Program-made: the position numbers and the translations under genes
The notes under the pieces: model-generated
The model's database searches: none
Seen by the model: only the letters and a program-made list of their open reading frames with translations
Told to the model about the DNA's origin: nothing
Shown: positions 19,301 to 26,770 of the stretch, in pieces
Numbering within the stretch: position 1 is the first letter of the stretch
How the letters are laid out: each line of letters opens with the position of its first letter
NCBI RefSeq assembly: GCF_002980495.1
Contig: NZ_PVBR01000007.1
Span: 186,001-250,000, forward strand
Source of the DNA: Phyllobacterium phragmitis
GTDB taxonomy: Bacteria > Pseudomonadota > Alphaproteobacteria > Rhizobiales > Rhizobiaceae
Length of the DNA: 64,000 nucleotides
Direction: 5' to 3'

Positions 19301-21973
19301 GAATGTGGTGCGCAGCGCCACATCCGCTATGCCAAGCGTCATATCGGTCAGGATGGATTGCAGATGACCCTTCAGCGAAAAGTCCATGCTGGCCGGTATG
19401 AGATTGGTGACCAGACCGAAGGTCGGGGCGACGAACATGCTCGCCAGCAGAAAAAACTGCCACAGCGCCGCCGCACCGAGCGGCAGGAGAGACCAGCCCG
19501 CGATGGAAGCGAGAACCCAGAAGATCGGATTGAGCGAGCGGCGCAGATTGTCCGCCATCTTCCAGCGCGTGATCGGCGTGACGCCGCGACCGGACGAGAA
19601 GAGATAGGGCAGAAGCTGCCAGTCGCCCCGCGCCCAGCGATGGTGGCGCGATAGGTCGACATTATACCCGGTCGGGTAGTCCTCGACGATTTCGACGTCG
19701 CTGACCAGAGCGCTGCGCGCATAGCCGCCCTCGAGAAGGTCATGGCTGAGGATGGTGTTTTCCTCGATGCGCCCCGCCATCGCCTTTTCGAAGGCGTCGA
19801 CATCGTAGAGACCCTTGCCGGTGAAGGTGCCTTCACCGAGGAGATCCTGATAAACATCGGAAACGGCGAAGACATATGGGTCGATGCCGCGATTGACCGA
19901 GAAGACACGCTGCAGGAACGATGCATCGTCGCCGGTCGTCAGCGATGGCGTGACGCGCGGCTGCAAGATACCGTAGCCGCGAACCACGCTACCCGATTTC
20001 TCCTCGATCACCGGTCGGTTGAGCGGGTGGCTGAGCTTGCCCGCGAGATGGGTGACCGATTCCGGCGTCAGCCTTGTATCGGCGTCGAGCGTCATGACGA
20101 ATTTCACGCCCGATGGCAGCTGCTCATCGGCGGGGAAGAAGCTCGTATCCTGATCGCCGCGCAAAAGCAGGTTGAGCTCGTGCAGCTTGCCGCGCTTACG
20201 CTCCCAACCCATCCAGCATCCCTGCTTGGGATTGAACAGGCGGCGGCGGTGCAGGATGAAGAAGCGCGGCTGTCCCTCGCCGGTATAGTGATAGTTCAGC
20301 TTGGCGATTTCGGCGCGCGCATATTCGAGGACCTCCATATCGGCCGCCGCCATCTCCTCGTCCGAGTCGAGCCAATCGCTGACCAGGGCGAAATAGACCT
20401 CGCCGCGCGGATTGGTGAGGTAATGGACCTCGAGATTGCGGATATGCTCATCGACGGAATCACGCGAGGTGATGAAGGTCGGCACCGCCACCAGCGTGCG
20501 CGCTTCCGCCGGCACGCCTTCCTTGTATTCGTAGCCGATGAGCCGCGTCGGCTGGACGAACCAGGGCACCAGCGAATTGAACAACGCGTATGCGGCATCG
20601 ACCGTCGGGAAGACGGCCAGCAGCGTGAAGGCCGCGACGGTGCCGGACGAAAGGCCAAGCCTGGTCAGGCAATAATGCACGATCGCGAGCGTAATCAGCG
20701 AAATGATGCCGATCGGCGCCGCGAGGCCCCAGAGCCCGAGGCTGCGATAGAAACGCAACAGGCGCAGCGACAAAGGCGGCTCGTAGCCGCAGATGCGCTC
20801 GAGTTCGAGCCTGCCCTCGCCCGCCAGATAATATGCGACGGCGCCGGTGCCCCTGGCTTCTTCATGGCCGGCTGTCTCGGCGCGGTTGCCGTCTTCGGCA
20901 AGCCTCAGCGCCGCCCATGTGATGTCGATCTCACCCAGTCGCGAATGGCGCGCCATCTTCTCGATGGTGATGCGATAGGCGTTGCGGGAACGGAAATCGA
21001 GTTTCTGGAAATCGCTATGCTCGCGCAGGATGGTGTCGACCTCGTTGACGGTCTCGAACCACGAGGTCCAATCCACGTCATCGATCGACTTGAGGCTGCG
21101 GACGATGTTGCCCATCGAAACACCGCCTGTCGATTGACGGGCATGTTCCTGGATGATGGCGTCCTCGGCATCGCTGCCGTGCTTTTCGAGTTCCTCTTCC
21201 AGCCAATCGGCGGCAGCGCCCACATCGGTCGAACCGCCGCGCAGGCGATAGAGCAGATGCGTCGCAAAAGTGCTGTCACGGGCCGCTTCGTCATATTTGC
21301 ACAGGACCTGATCCAGTTCCTCCTTGGACTGGGCAAGGGCGATCTCGTCGGCCACCTTGTTGGCGGCATTGCGCATTCCGCGGGCGCGATCGACACGCAG
21401 CGCCAGACGGCGGGCATTCTCGATGAGAACGAAACGCACGGCGGAAGGCAGCGCCCACAATTCGCCGATGCGCAGGGGCTCCACGGTCTGGAAACCATTG
21501 ACGATCGCCGTCAGCGTCTTCAGCGAAAAATTGCTGTCGGTATGGGCCACGTAGAGCCAGGCCAGCGCGAAGATGCGCGGCATGCCCTCGACGGGCGGGA
21601 AAGGCGGCAACTGGCGCAAAAAGCGTGTGGGCAGATCGCGGCGCACCTGCTGGATGTTCTTGTCCACGGTATAATGATTGTCGAGCAGCCATTGCGCGGC
21701 CGGCGTGATCGTTTCTCCGGCGCGGGAGGCGGCATCGGAGGAGCGATAGGCATGCAGGATCAGCCGGGCGTTTTCCGACAGCCGTTTCTCGAAAGCGAAG
21801 GGCTCGTATTCCGGCAGACGGATGTTCTCATTCTGCGCGACGTCCGCCGCAAGCTTCTGCAGATCTTCAGGCGACTTGTAGGGAGCGCGGATGGGAATCG
21901 GCAACTCGGAAAGAAGCTTCCCCTCAGGCTTGCGGGAAAAGAACGACGACATGGAGAAAGACAAAGCCGGCAT
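13388..21973 (-). CDS. ndvB: Cyclic beta-1,2-glucan synthase
   Basis: The giant inner-membrane protein of 2861 residues has the length and layout of rhizobial NdvB, Agrobacterium ChvB and Brucella Cgs. The N-terminal part has several membrane segments around a processive glycosyltransferase-84 domain with LDADTR near residue 627, the DLLEGG segment and RHHRWARGDWQ. The C-terminal half is a GH94 phosphorylase-like domain that controls chain length, with GGDWNDGM near residue 2541. It starts the glucan on itself, extends, sizes and cyclises it; the product is exported to the periplasm for osmotic adaptation and host interaction. The ATG at 21973 has an AAGGG site. An export ABC protein (ndvA) is not in this window. 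Confidence 0.97.
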   Translation of the reverse strand: MPALSFSMSSFFSRKPEGKLLSELPIPIRAPYKSPEDLQKLAADVAQNENIRLPEYEPFAFEKRLSENARLILHAYRSSDAASRAGETITPAAQWLLDNHYTVDKNIQQVRRDLPTRFLRQLPPFPPVEGMPRIFALAWLYVAHTDSNFSLKTLTAIVNGFQTVEPLRIGELWALPSAVRFVLIENARRLALRVDRARGMRNAANKVADEIALAQSKEELDQVLCKYDEAARDSTFATHLLYRLRGGSTDVGAAADWLEEELEKHGSDAEDAIIQEHARQSTGGVSMGNIVRSLKSIDDVDWTSWFETVNEVDTILREHSDFQKLDFRSRNAYRITIEKMARHSRLGEIDITWAALRLAEDGNRAETAGHEEARGTGAVAYYLAGEGRLELERICGYEPPLSLRLLRFYRSLGLWGLAAPIGIISLITLAIVHYCLTRLGLSSGTVAAFTLLAVFPTVDAAYALFNSLVPWFVQPTRLIGYEYKEGVPAEARTLVAVPTFITSRDSVDEHIRNLEVHYLTNPRGEVYFALVSDWLDSDEEMAAADMEVLEYARAEIAKLNYHYTGEGQPRFFILHRRRLFNPKQGCWMGWERKRGKLHELNLLLRGDQDTSFFPADEQLPSGVKFVMTLDADTRLTPESVTHLAGKLSHPLNRPVIEEKSGSVVRGYGILQPRVTPSLTTGDDASFLQRVFSVNRGIDPYVFAVSDVYQDLLGEGTFTGKGLYDVDAFEKAMAGRIEENTILSHDLLEGGYARSALVSDVEIVEDYPTGYNVDLSRHHRWARGDWQLLPYLFSSGRGVTPITRWKMADNLRRSLNPIFWVLASIAGWSLLPLGAAALWQFFLLASMFVAPTFGLVTNLIPASMDFSLKGHLQSILTDMTLGIADVALRTTFIAHSAFLMADAIVRTGFRLGVSHRNLLEWRTAAEEKSSPDTLGYYARLMWPAMAIAGVALLIPLLLESQAVLIALPFVLIWFCSPLIAWLVSRSAKPQDTLEVRSSDKGDLRRFARRTWRYFEAFTNEDHNHLPPDNFQEEPFPIVAPRTSPTNIGVYLLSVVAARDFGWIGFADTLSRIDGTLSTVEKMEKYRGHLYNWYDTTSLNPLMPLYVSSVDSGNLAGHLVTLSSALEEWAEAPSVYLQSDLDGILDVNDILEETIAEIPDDRRILRPLRRRLEERISNFRRAVRSVKEEPETASFRTINLSLYANDIVRLTDELNSEIGSPESLAASQWARILVDTCKAHTDDAIGEHDTDVLREQLRGLATRARQLAFDMQFDFLERKERRLLSIGYRVQENELDESCYDLLASEARLASLFAIAKGDVPVDHWFRLGRLLVPVGWKGALLSWSGSMFEYLMPPLVMTEPLGSMLDQTNKLIVKRQIEYATSRGLPWGISEAAYNARDPEMNYQYTNFGVPTLGLKRGLSKNAVIAPYASLLAAQYQPAEAVANLKRLQALGALGPYGFHDSVDFTPSRVREGEKCAIVRNYYAHHSGMSIIAVDNVIFDGRMRERFHSDPVIEAAELLLQEKAPREIPMVHAKTENPMRVDSGGFDDAPMRIIETPLKAQRATQLMSNGQYAVMLTANGSGYSRWNNLSITRFQPDAAEDMQGTFLFLRDVETGNWWSATGEPTRSVEDEAKVVFTDDKAEFFKSVGDINTVVECVVASESNGEGRRIDIVNTSARDRVIEVTSYAELVLTSDEVDSAHPAFAKMFVETEIAANGATIYATRRKRAPTDPDIHVAHFVADLTGAAREAEAETDRRVFIGRGRSLRNPAAFEAGAHLTGSQGCVLDAIASVRCRVRVPARKKVSLVFWTLASDTRQGIEEAASRYRHPECFAREFSLSWTRSQVRLHHIGISPSQAAEYQKVATYLIYPDRALRQPPETIASGLGMQSELWPLSISGDFPIFALRMDNDADLDVLRDVLKAQEYWRAKGLVVDVVAINERSFSYAQDFHRGIEWICENYRARGALQGPRQHIFAVRRDLMSEATYNTLLASARIVMHAQNGSLTEQLRRTEEITGDLAARSESLTEAEDAMAAAERAAETVKAPLPVRAAPKRKPGLPEGGDLQFWNGYGGFDADGDYVVRLNGLRTTPHPWINVISNPSFGFHVSAEGAGFTWAGNSRDYQLTPWANDPVTNRPGEAIYIVDLDTGVACSPVAAVLRDETATYEAKHGQGYSSFSSEQDNMALTLTHIVDPEKPVRLSRLRIANRGNLPKRLRVYGYVEWVLGNVRAKNAPFIVPTQDIKLGALFARNPYHVDKSGQIAFFAASMAPTSVTADRVEFIGATGAVERPDTVIQGRPLSNTVEAGRDPCAALAFDLEIAAGAEKELVFFIGNADGEDEARRLITAQKKKSFDKTLQATQAFWLDFLGGLQVETPDPSFDLMVNRWLPYQSLACRIWARAAFYQASGAYGFRDQLQDTLALLALDPSLARKQLLNVASRQFREGDVQHWWLPATGAGVRTLISDDVVWLGYAAALYTEVTGDAAVLDEKVPFLEGKALEEGEHDAFYEPAVSEDKASIYEHCALALDLAVARTGQHGLPLMLGGDWNDGMNLVGINGQGESVWLGWFLAHTLQNFIPIARERKDGARATAWQQHVDDLKAALENAGWDGAWYRRGYYDDGSPLGSKESDECRIDAIAQSWGVLSGVADPQRAEQAMQSLREHLLDEEGELLRLFTPPFDKTEREPGYIKGYPPGVRENGGQYTHGATWAILALTQLGQNAEAYRWFQMINPIHHSRNPDSYRVEPYVVAADIYSVEPRRGQGGWTWYTGSAGWLYRVATEGILGLRRRADRLFVDPALPPEWDGCNVSLRIGEASYRITVRTGGKSRSLKLNGKKVLQPEKGILLKKSGDHEIIVELPKSASKS

Positions 21974-22256
21974 ATGCCCTTGCAGCCTTATGAATTGAGA
22001 CAGTTTTCACGTTCCGGGTCGAAGACCCGGAGCAAACAGGCTGGTTCCGTACCGAAGCCTTTGAATGGATACGCCCCAGCCTCGACCCGTGGTTGCTGAC
22101 TAGATTTGGCCAAATTGCGTCGGATGGTCCCGAGTTCGGCTAAATCACTTCATCCGCAACGCACAAATCGTTCTGCATGTTAATCTTGCGTTAGAAGGCA
22201 CGCATCCGCAAGGCGCTTCTGCGCGCCGCGGCCGCTGTATACACGCAAGGCCTATG

Positions 22257-23303
22257 TCATGGCTTGGCGGGGAAGAGCTTCCAGTGCTTCGGTTTGAAGG
22301 CGACGCGGCTCTTCTCGGCAGATGGATGATCGGCGGGGACCTCTATTTCGACGCGATCGCGCCCGCCGCCGATTTCCAGTTCGACGCGGCGTGTGCCGGC
22401 GGCCCGGCGGCTCGCCGCAACCGTGCCGACGATGCAGCCGCCGGAACTCTCGATCAGCTCGACATCATGCGGACGGAAAAAGAGCGTCGCCTCGCCATCC
22501 GGCACGTCGCCTGCCGACAGACCGATATTGCGGTCGGCGCACCACACCACGCCATTCTCTATCCTGACGGGAAGCGCGCTCGATTCGCCGATGAAGCCGT
22601 AGACGAAAGGTGAATTTGGCCGATCATAGACCTCGTCGGGCGTGCCGATCTGCTCGATGCGGCCCTGGCTCATGACGACGACGCGATCGGCCAGTTCCAG
22701 CGCCTCGTCCTGATCGTGGGTGACGAATACGGTCGTATACCCGGTCTTGTCGTGAATTTCGCGAAGCCAGCGCCGCAGCTCCTTGCGCACCTGCGCATCC
22801 AGTGCGCCGAAAGGTTCGTCGAGCAGCAGCACCCTCGGCTCGATGGCCATGGCGCGGGCGAGCGCCACGCGCTGCCGCTGGCCGCCCGAGAGCTGTGTCG
22901 GATAGCGTTTCTCCAGCCCGCCCAGCTGGACGAAATCAAGCAGCTCCAGCGCGCGGCGGCGGATTTCTCCCTTCGCCGGACGATCCGAAGACGGACGCAC
23001 CTTGAGGCCGAAGCCGACATTGTCGAGGACGGTCATGTGCCTGAACAGCGCATAATGCTGGAAGACGAAGCCGACATTGCGCTCCTGCACGGTCTTTTGC
23101 GAGGCATCCTCGTCGCCGAAGAACACCGTCCCTTCCGTCGGCGTTTCCAGCCCCGCGATAAGGCGCAAGAGCGTGGTCTTGCCGGAGCCGGAGGGGCCCA
23201 GCAGCGCGATCAGTTCGCCCGAGCCTATATCCAGCGAAACATTGTGCAGCGCCGGAAACCGGTCGAACTCCTTGCGCACATCGACAGCGCGAACATCCAT
23301 CAT
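22257..23303 (-). CDS. cysA: Sulfate/thiosulfate ABC transporter ATP-binding protein
   Basis: ABC ATPase of about 348 residues with Walker [10 protein letters not shown], signature [15 protein letters not shown], Walker [13 protein letters not shown] and a C-terminal TOBE domain. It matches CysA, which powers sulfate import. ATG codons at 23303 and 23300 follow an AAGGA site; the second has the better spacing. The cognate permease and binding-protein genes that usually sit just upstream are missing: only a decayed end of cysW remains (23312-23638). The protein itself looks intact, so either it serves permeases elsewhere or it is a recent orphan on its way to loss. Confidence 0.92.
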   Translation of the reverse strand: MMDVRAVDVRKEFDRFPALHNVSLDIGSGELIALLGPSGSGKTTLLRLIAGLETPTEGTVFFGDEDASQKTVQERNVGFVFQHYALFRHMTVLDNVGFGLKVRPSSDRPAKGEIRRRALELLDFVQLGGLEKRYPTQLSGGQRQRVALARAMAIEPRVLLLDEPFGALDAQVRKELRRWLREIHDKTGYTTVFVTHDQDEALELADRVVVMSQGRIEQIGTPDEVYDRPNSPFVYGFIGESSALPVRIENGVVWCADRNIGLSAGDVPDGEATLFFRPHDVELIESSGGCIVGTVAASRRAAGTRRVELEIGGGRDRVEIEVPADHPSAEKSRVAFKPKHWKLFPAKP

Positions 23304-23311
23304 CAATCCTT

Positions 23312-23638
23312 TCAGCGTCTAGACGCGGTTCCCGTTTTGGCGCACAGGAGGAACCGCCCTATCAAACAACGCAAGCCGCATGCCACCGCAAAGGCGGCAA
23401 CGAGGTTATATTCGTTATAGAGAATTTCCACATGCAGCGGCATGGTGTCGGTCAATCCGCGAATATGGCCGCGAATATGGCCCGAGACCACCGACACGGC
23501 GCCGAATTCTCCCATGACGCGGGCATTGCAGAGAAGCGCGCCATAAAGCAAGCCCCATTTGATGTTCGGCAGCGTCACATGACGGAATGTCTGCCAGCCG
23601 CCGGCGCCGAGGACAAGCGCCGCCTCCTCGTCGCCTGT
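23312..23638 (-). pseudogene. cysW: Decayed 3' fragment of cysW (sulfate permease)
   Basis: The minus strand encodes [16 protein letters not shown], then [20 protein letters not shown] and [16 protein letters not shown], which are highly characteristic of the C-terminal third of CysW. Three lesions are visible: the homology begins abruptly after a TGA near 23638, so at least the first two thirds are gone; a 12-base tandem duplication repeats the codons for GHIR; and a frameshift after LVAAFAVA destroys the last membrane helix. It lies directly upstream of cysA, as cysW does in intact operons. It is a clear remnant of a cysT-cysW-cysA operon. Confidence 0.88.
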
Positions 23639-23913
23639 TCAGGGGATGAACAGACCATATCGAACCATTGCGCTATCTCCGTGCTGATATCCATTAGAGG
23701 CTACCAGATCACTGGAGAATGCGGGAACGCTATAAACCATCTATTTTAGTAGGATTTATGAAAATTTTCCGCACGATGCGGGAGAAACGGGGAATTATAT
23801 CCCAAAAGGCGCCCTGGACCGATAAATGCTTGCGCGCGTCTCGCGCATCTGGGCCAGGGCAGGCGAACAGCGCGGCGGCTTATGACCGCCGCGCGATATC
23901 GACCGGAACCGGT
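23639..23913. other. Gene-free stretch beyond the cysW breakpoint
   Basis: No supported gene. A perfect nine-base inverted repeat (GCGCGGCGG at 23870-23878, inverse at 23886-23894) lies 20 bases past the stop of the 69-residue protein and could end that transcript, although no T-run follows. The composition changes from GC-rich to mixed near 23690-23770, close to where the cysW homology stops, as expected for a deletion or insertion junction. Confidence 0.55.
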
Positions 23914-24123
23914 TTATCGATGATTGCGCACGATGTGGGAAAAATCCCTGGTCACCGGCAGCGTATCGGCATAGGCGAAGCGGATCAGGGCGCGGTCATG
24001 GGCAATCTCGGCGGCAATATTGGCGCCCGGACTCATACCGGCGCCGGCCGGCATGATGAACGTTGCGACGGTCAGCGCGGCGGCTGCGGCGAGGCCGAGA
24101 CGTTTTTCGGTGCGTGAATTCAT
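23914..24123 (-). CDS. Small predicted secreted protein, function unknown
   Basis: A 69-residue protein with a positively charged start (MNSRTEKRLG) and a hydrophobic stretch ending in AGAG that looks like a signal peptide; the mature part would be about 40 residues. An excellent AAGGAG ribosome-binding site lies six bases before the ATG, which is the main evidence that it is translated. It is the third gene of a tight minus-strand operon, ten bases after the 168-residue cysteine-rich protein. I do not recognise a family. Confidence 0.7.
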   Translation of the reverse strand: MNSRTEKRLGLAAAAALTVATFIMPAGAGMSPGANIAAEIAHDRALIRFAYADTLPVTRDFSHIVRNHR

Positions 24124-24133
24124 GTCCGTCTCC

Positions 24134-24640
24134 TTAGTGAAAGGTAGCCCGCTGCGGGCGGAAGAGAATGTCGTCGATGGCGTGTTTCGGTATTGGCAGC
24201 AAAGTCTGACCGAAATCGGCCAGAGTGTCGGCGAAAATGCGGGCGGCATCGGCCACTTCGTCGCAGCGTACCGAACAGGAGATGGCCGCAAGGCAGGTGT
24301 GCGCCGCCGGCTCATCACCATTCTGCATGGCCGAAACCAGGCCGAGCGTCAGGCATTCCTCGCGGCAGACATGGTGCGAACCGAACGGGAAAGCCCTGAG
24401 CGGACAGGCGGCGCAGTGCTGGAGGATGCGTATGAAATGCGACAGTTCGGCCAGCGCCTGCTTGCCGGCGGAGACGCCGAGCGCTTCAGCATAGAGTGTC
24501 CACGCCATTTCCCACGGGATCACCGAACCGGTCTCGAAGCCCGAGGTCCAGCGGCGGTAACCTTCCAGGACAAGCTTCTCGGGGATGCGCTCGAAATAGC
24601 AGCTATTGGAACCGCTCAGCTCGGAAATGCGGATATTCAT
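24134..24640 (-). CDS. Cysteine-rich protein of unknown function
   Basis: A 168-residue soluble protein without signal peptide or membrane segment. It has eight cysteines, most of them in paired spacing: C76-x2-C79, C92-x3-C96, and C116, C122-x3-C126, with histidines at 68, 75, 89, 90 and 114 nearby. That pattern suggests metal or iron-sulfur binding, or a redox role, but this is inference. The N-terminal half (SELSGSNSCYFERIP, then RRWTSGFETGSVIPWEMAW) is well ordered and non-repetitive. Its start overlaps the stop of the 63-residue gene by ATGA. I do not recognise the family, and coding is judged from the overlap and the ribosome-binding site of its partners. Confidence 0.75.
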   Translation of the reverse strand: MNIRISELSGSNSCYFERIPEKLVLEGYRRWTSGFETGSVIPWEMAWTLYAEALGVSAGKQALAELSHFIRILQHCAACPLRAFPFGSHHVCREECLTLGLVSAMQNGDEPAAHTCLAAISCSVRCDEVADAARIFADTLADFGQTLLPIPKHAIDDILFRPQRATFH

Positions 24641-24828
24641 GCCCGCCTCCCCGGCATTTCGCCGTGACAGGACATGCTTTTCACGCTTTCACAAGCTTTG
24701 GCACAAGCTCCGGATAAGCCAAGACGCGAAAGCGCCGGCTGCGGATAAAAACGGCCTGTCGGCAACAGATCAAGCTGCCACGACAGCCCTTCCACCGCGC
24801 TGAGGCGGTGTACATCAAGACCAATCAT
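24637..24828 (-). CDS. Small cysteine-containing protein, operon leader
   Basis: A 63-residue protein, missed easily because of its size. The ATG at 24828 is preceded by GGAGG with five-base spacing, and its TGA overlaps the next start as ATGA, so it is probably translationally coupled. Cysteines at 42, 46 and 54 lie in ACAKACESVKSMSCHG. No signal peptide or membrane segment is evident. It is the first gene of the operon transcribed from 24924 leftwards. Function unknown. Confidence 0.6.
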   Translation of the reverse strand: MIGLDVHRLSAVEGLSWQLDLLPTGRFYPQPALSRLGLSGACAKACESVKSMSCHGEMPGRRA

Positions 24829-24895
24829 CAGGTCCTCCAATCGAACGGGTTCAAGGCCCAGACATCAAAGGCTATGCCCATGCAGGCACGCATGC

Positions 24896-24924
24896 ATAAA
24901 GCCGCCAGTTCGCCCGAATGTCAA
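24896..24924 (-). promoter_or_regulatory. Candidate sigma-70 promoter of the small-protein operon
   Basis: On the minus strand TTGACA and CTTTAT are separated by 17 bases, matching the rhizobial pattern CTTGAC-N17-CTATAT closely. It lies about 70 bases before the first start codon. Confidence 0.55.
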
Positions 24925-24960
24925 ATACTATTTCTGAAAAAGCCTTAAAATATCAATAGG

Positions 24961-24976
24961 TTAGAATTATTCTAGA
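24961..24976. promoter_or_regulatory. Irr-box-like palindrome
   Basis: TAGAATTATTCTA is a perfect 13-base palindrome in an AT-rich stretch. With flanks it reads TTAGAATTATTCTAGA, close to the iron control element known for rhizobial Irr (TTTAGAA-N3-TTCTAAA). It is about 38 bases upstream of the candidate -35 box at 24919-24924, a position that would suit activation. Binding by Irr is inferred from the motif only. Confidence 0.45.
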
Positions 24977-25106
24977 GTAAAATAGTCATATTATATCATA
25001 TCCCGACTATACGGTATCGTGGCGTTGAACCATTCTGCACCGTCAGCGCAGCGGAACCGCTGCCACTACGATGGAATCATGGCTGCATCTCCCACCCTTC
25101 TGCCTA

Positions 25107-25697
25107 TCAGCCGGCGATCAGCCGTTTCAGTTTCTGCAATGCAGTCTCAGCGCTTTCCCCATAGGCGATCGTACCCTTGAAGCGGCCGTTTCGGTCGAGG
25201 AGGAAAACCGAGGCGGTGTGATCCATGGTGTAGCCGCCATCATCGAGCGGCACCTTCCTGGCATAGATCTTCCAGCCGGCGATCAGCTTGGCCATCTCTG
25301 CCGGATCGCCGGTGATCCCGGTGATGCGGTCGGTGAAATTGCCGGTATAGGCTTTCATCACCTCCGGCGTATCGCGTTCGGGATCGACGGTGATGAAGAA
25401 CGCGCGCAAATCCTTGCCTTCCTCGCCCAGCTGACCGAGCCAGCCGGCAAGCTCGTAAAGCGTGGTGGGGCAGATATCCGGGCAGTGGGTGAAGCCGAAG
25501 AACAGCACGCTCGGATGCCCCTCGAACGCCTTTTCGCTCATCGGCTTGCCATCCTGATCGACCAGATTGAACGGGACGCCGAGTTCCGCCGTCTGTTGAC
25601 CTGATTGGAATTTACCGAACCCGGAGGCTGCGACGAGGAACAGGCAGAGGACGGCTATCGCCGCCCAAAGCCCGTAACGGATGATCCTGATATTCAT
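25107..25697 (-). CDS. SCO1/SenC family copper chaperone
   Basis: A 196-residue protein with one N-terminal membrane anchor (about residues 8-26) and a periplasmic thioredoxin-like domain. The copper ligands of the family are all present: Cys72 and Cys76 in HCPDICP and the distant histidine in MDHTASVF. SCO proteins deliver copper to, or reduce, the CuA centre of cytochrome c oxidase. The start codon shares one base with the stop of the upstream YcnI-PCuAC gene (TGATG), so translation is coupled, which fits a joint copper-delivery operon. Confidence 0.94.
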   Translation of the reverse strand: MNIRIIRYGLWAAIAVLCLFLVAASGFGKFQSGQQTAELGVPFNLVDQDGKPMSEKAFEGHPSVLFFGFTHCPDICPTTLYELAGWLGQLGEEGKDLRAFFITVDPERDTPEVMKAYTGNFTDRITGITGDPAEMAKLIAGWKIYARKVPLDDGGYTMDHTASVFLLDRNGRFKGTIAYGESAETALQKLKRLIAG

Positions 25698-26692
25698 CAG
25701 TGATGATGCTCCATCGAGGATGCCCCGGCCGCGCCGACCTTAAAGGTGACGTCCACCTTGCCGGCCTTTTCGAACTCGAGCGTAACCGGCACCGTATCGC
25801 CTTCCCTGAAAGGTTTCGCCACATCCATGAACATCAGATGCATGCCGCCCGGCTTCAGTTCGACGGTTCCGCCGGCCGGCAATTCGATCCCTTCCTTCAG
25901 AGGGCGCATCTTCATCACATCGTTTTCCATGGTCATTTCATGGGTTTCGACACGCTTGGCCGCGGGCGAATGCACGGCGACAAGCCGGTCGGCTTCCCCG
26001 CCATCATTGGCAAGCGTGACATAGCCGCCGCCGACCTTGGCGCCCGGCACCATGGCGCGGATGAACGCACCTGATATCTCGATCGGCCCGGCCTTGACGG
26101 CCGTCTGCTCGGCGCCGCCATGCATGGTATGATCATCGCCGCCATGGCTATGGCCGGCATGTTCTTCCGCGGAAGCCGCGATGACCCTGAGCTGAGGCGC
26201 GGGACCTTCCAGATCATGCGGGTTCTGCCCCTCGGCCGGGATTTCCGTCCAGGTAACCGAAGCGTCCGCTCCGCAGAACTGGGTGGCAGGAAAATAGAGT
26301 GTCGTGTCCTTGTCGAAATCGGCCAACCTGCCGACAACGACGAATTCGTCATAGAAATCGCTCGGCAGATTGCCGTTCGTCCAGCGTATCTCGACCACAC
26401 CGGAACGAACTTCCTTGCCGTGAACGCTATATGTCTTCTGGTAATCGCCCTTCACCACTTCGGTTTTCCAGCCGGGTTTCGGCATGGGCTGGGCGGAAAC
26501 GAACCCTTCGGGCAGCTTGATGGTAACGCCGGTGGTTGCCTTGGCGTCGCAGCCATGCGGAACCCGCAAGACGGCCTTATAGGCGCTGCCCGCCTTGGCC
26601 TCGCCCTTTTCGAGCGTGGCGTGGGCGTGGGCGGCGCCGGCCGTGAATGCCAGAAGCGTTGCCGCGAATGCGGCGCATGTCGTGTTTTTCAT
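25697..26692 (-). CDS. YcnI (DUF1775)-PCuAC fusion, periplasmic copper protein
   Basis: A 331-residue exported protein. After a signal peptide (MKNTTCAAFAATLLAFTAGA, cleavage after AHA) the mature chain begins with the YcnI copper ligand histidine (HATLEKGEAKAG) and a YcnI domain to about residue 180. A His-rich linker (HAGHSHGGDDHTMHGG) leads into a PCuAC domain with the copper-binding HEMTM and GGMHLMFM motifs and an MEHHH tail. Both domains bind copper and are usually separate genes. The ATG at 26692 has an AGGA site and begins the signal peptide; a start at 26743 is less likely. Neighbour SCO supports a role in oxidase copper supply. Confidence 0.92.
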   Translation of the reverse strand: MKNTTCAAFAATLLAFTAGAAHAHATLEKGEAKAGSAYKAVLRVPHGCDAKATTGVTIKLPEGFVSAQPMPKPGWKTEVVKGDYQKTYSVHGKEVRSGVVEIRWTNGNLPSDFYDEFVVVGRLADFDKDTTLYFPATQFCGADASVTWTEIPAEGQNPHDLEGPAPQLRVIAASAEEHAGHSHGGDDHTMHGGAEQTAVKAGPIEISGAFIRAMVPGAKVGGGYVTLANDGGEADRLVAVHSPAAKRVETHEMTMENDVMKMRPLKEGIELPAGGTVELKPGGMHLMFMDVAKPFREGDTVPVTLEFEKAGKVDVTFKVGAAGASSMEHHH

Positions 26693-26770
26693 CGTCTTGT
26701 CCTGAATTAGCGATATCAACGGTGGCCGTGCACAAACGATCATGAACCGGCCGGATTCGGGTTTTTCAGG

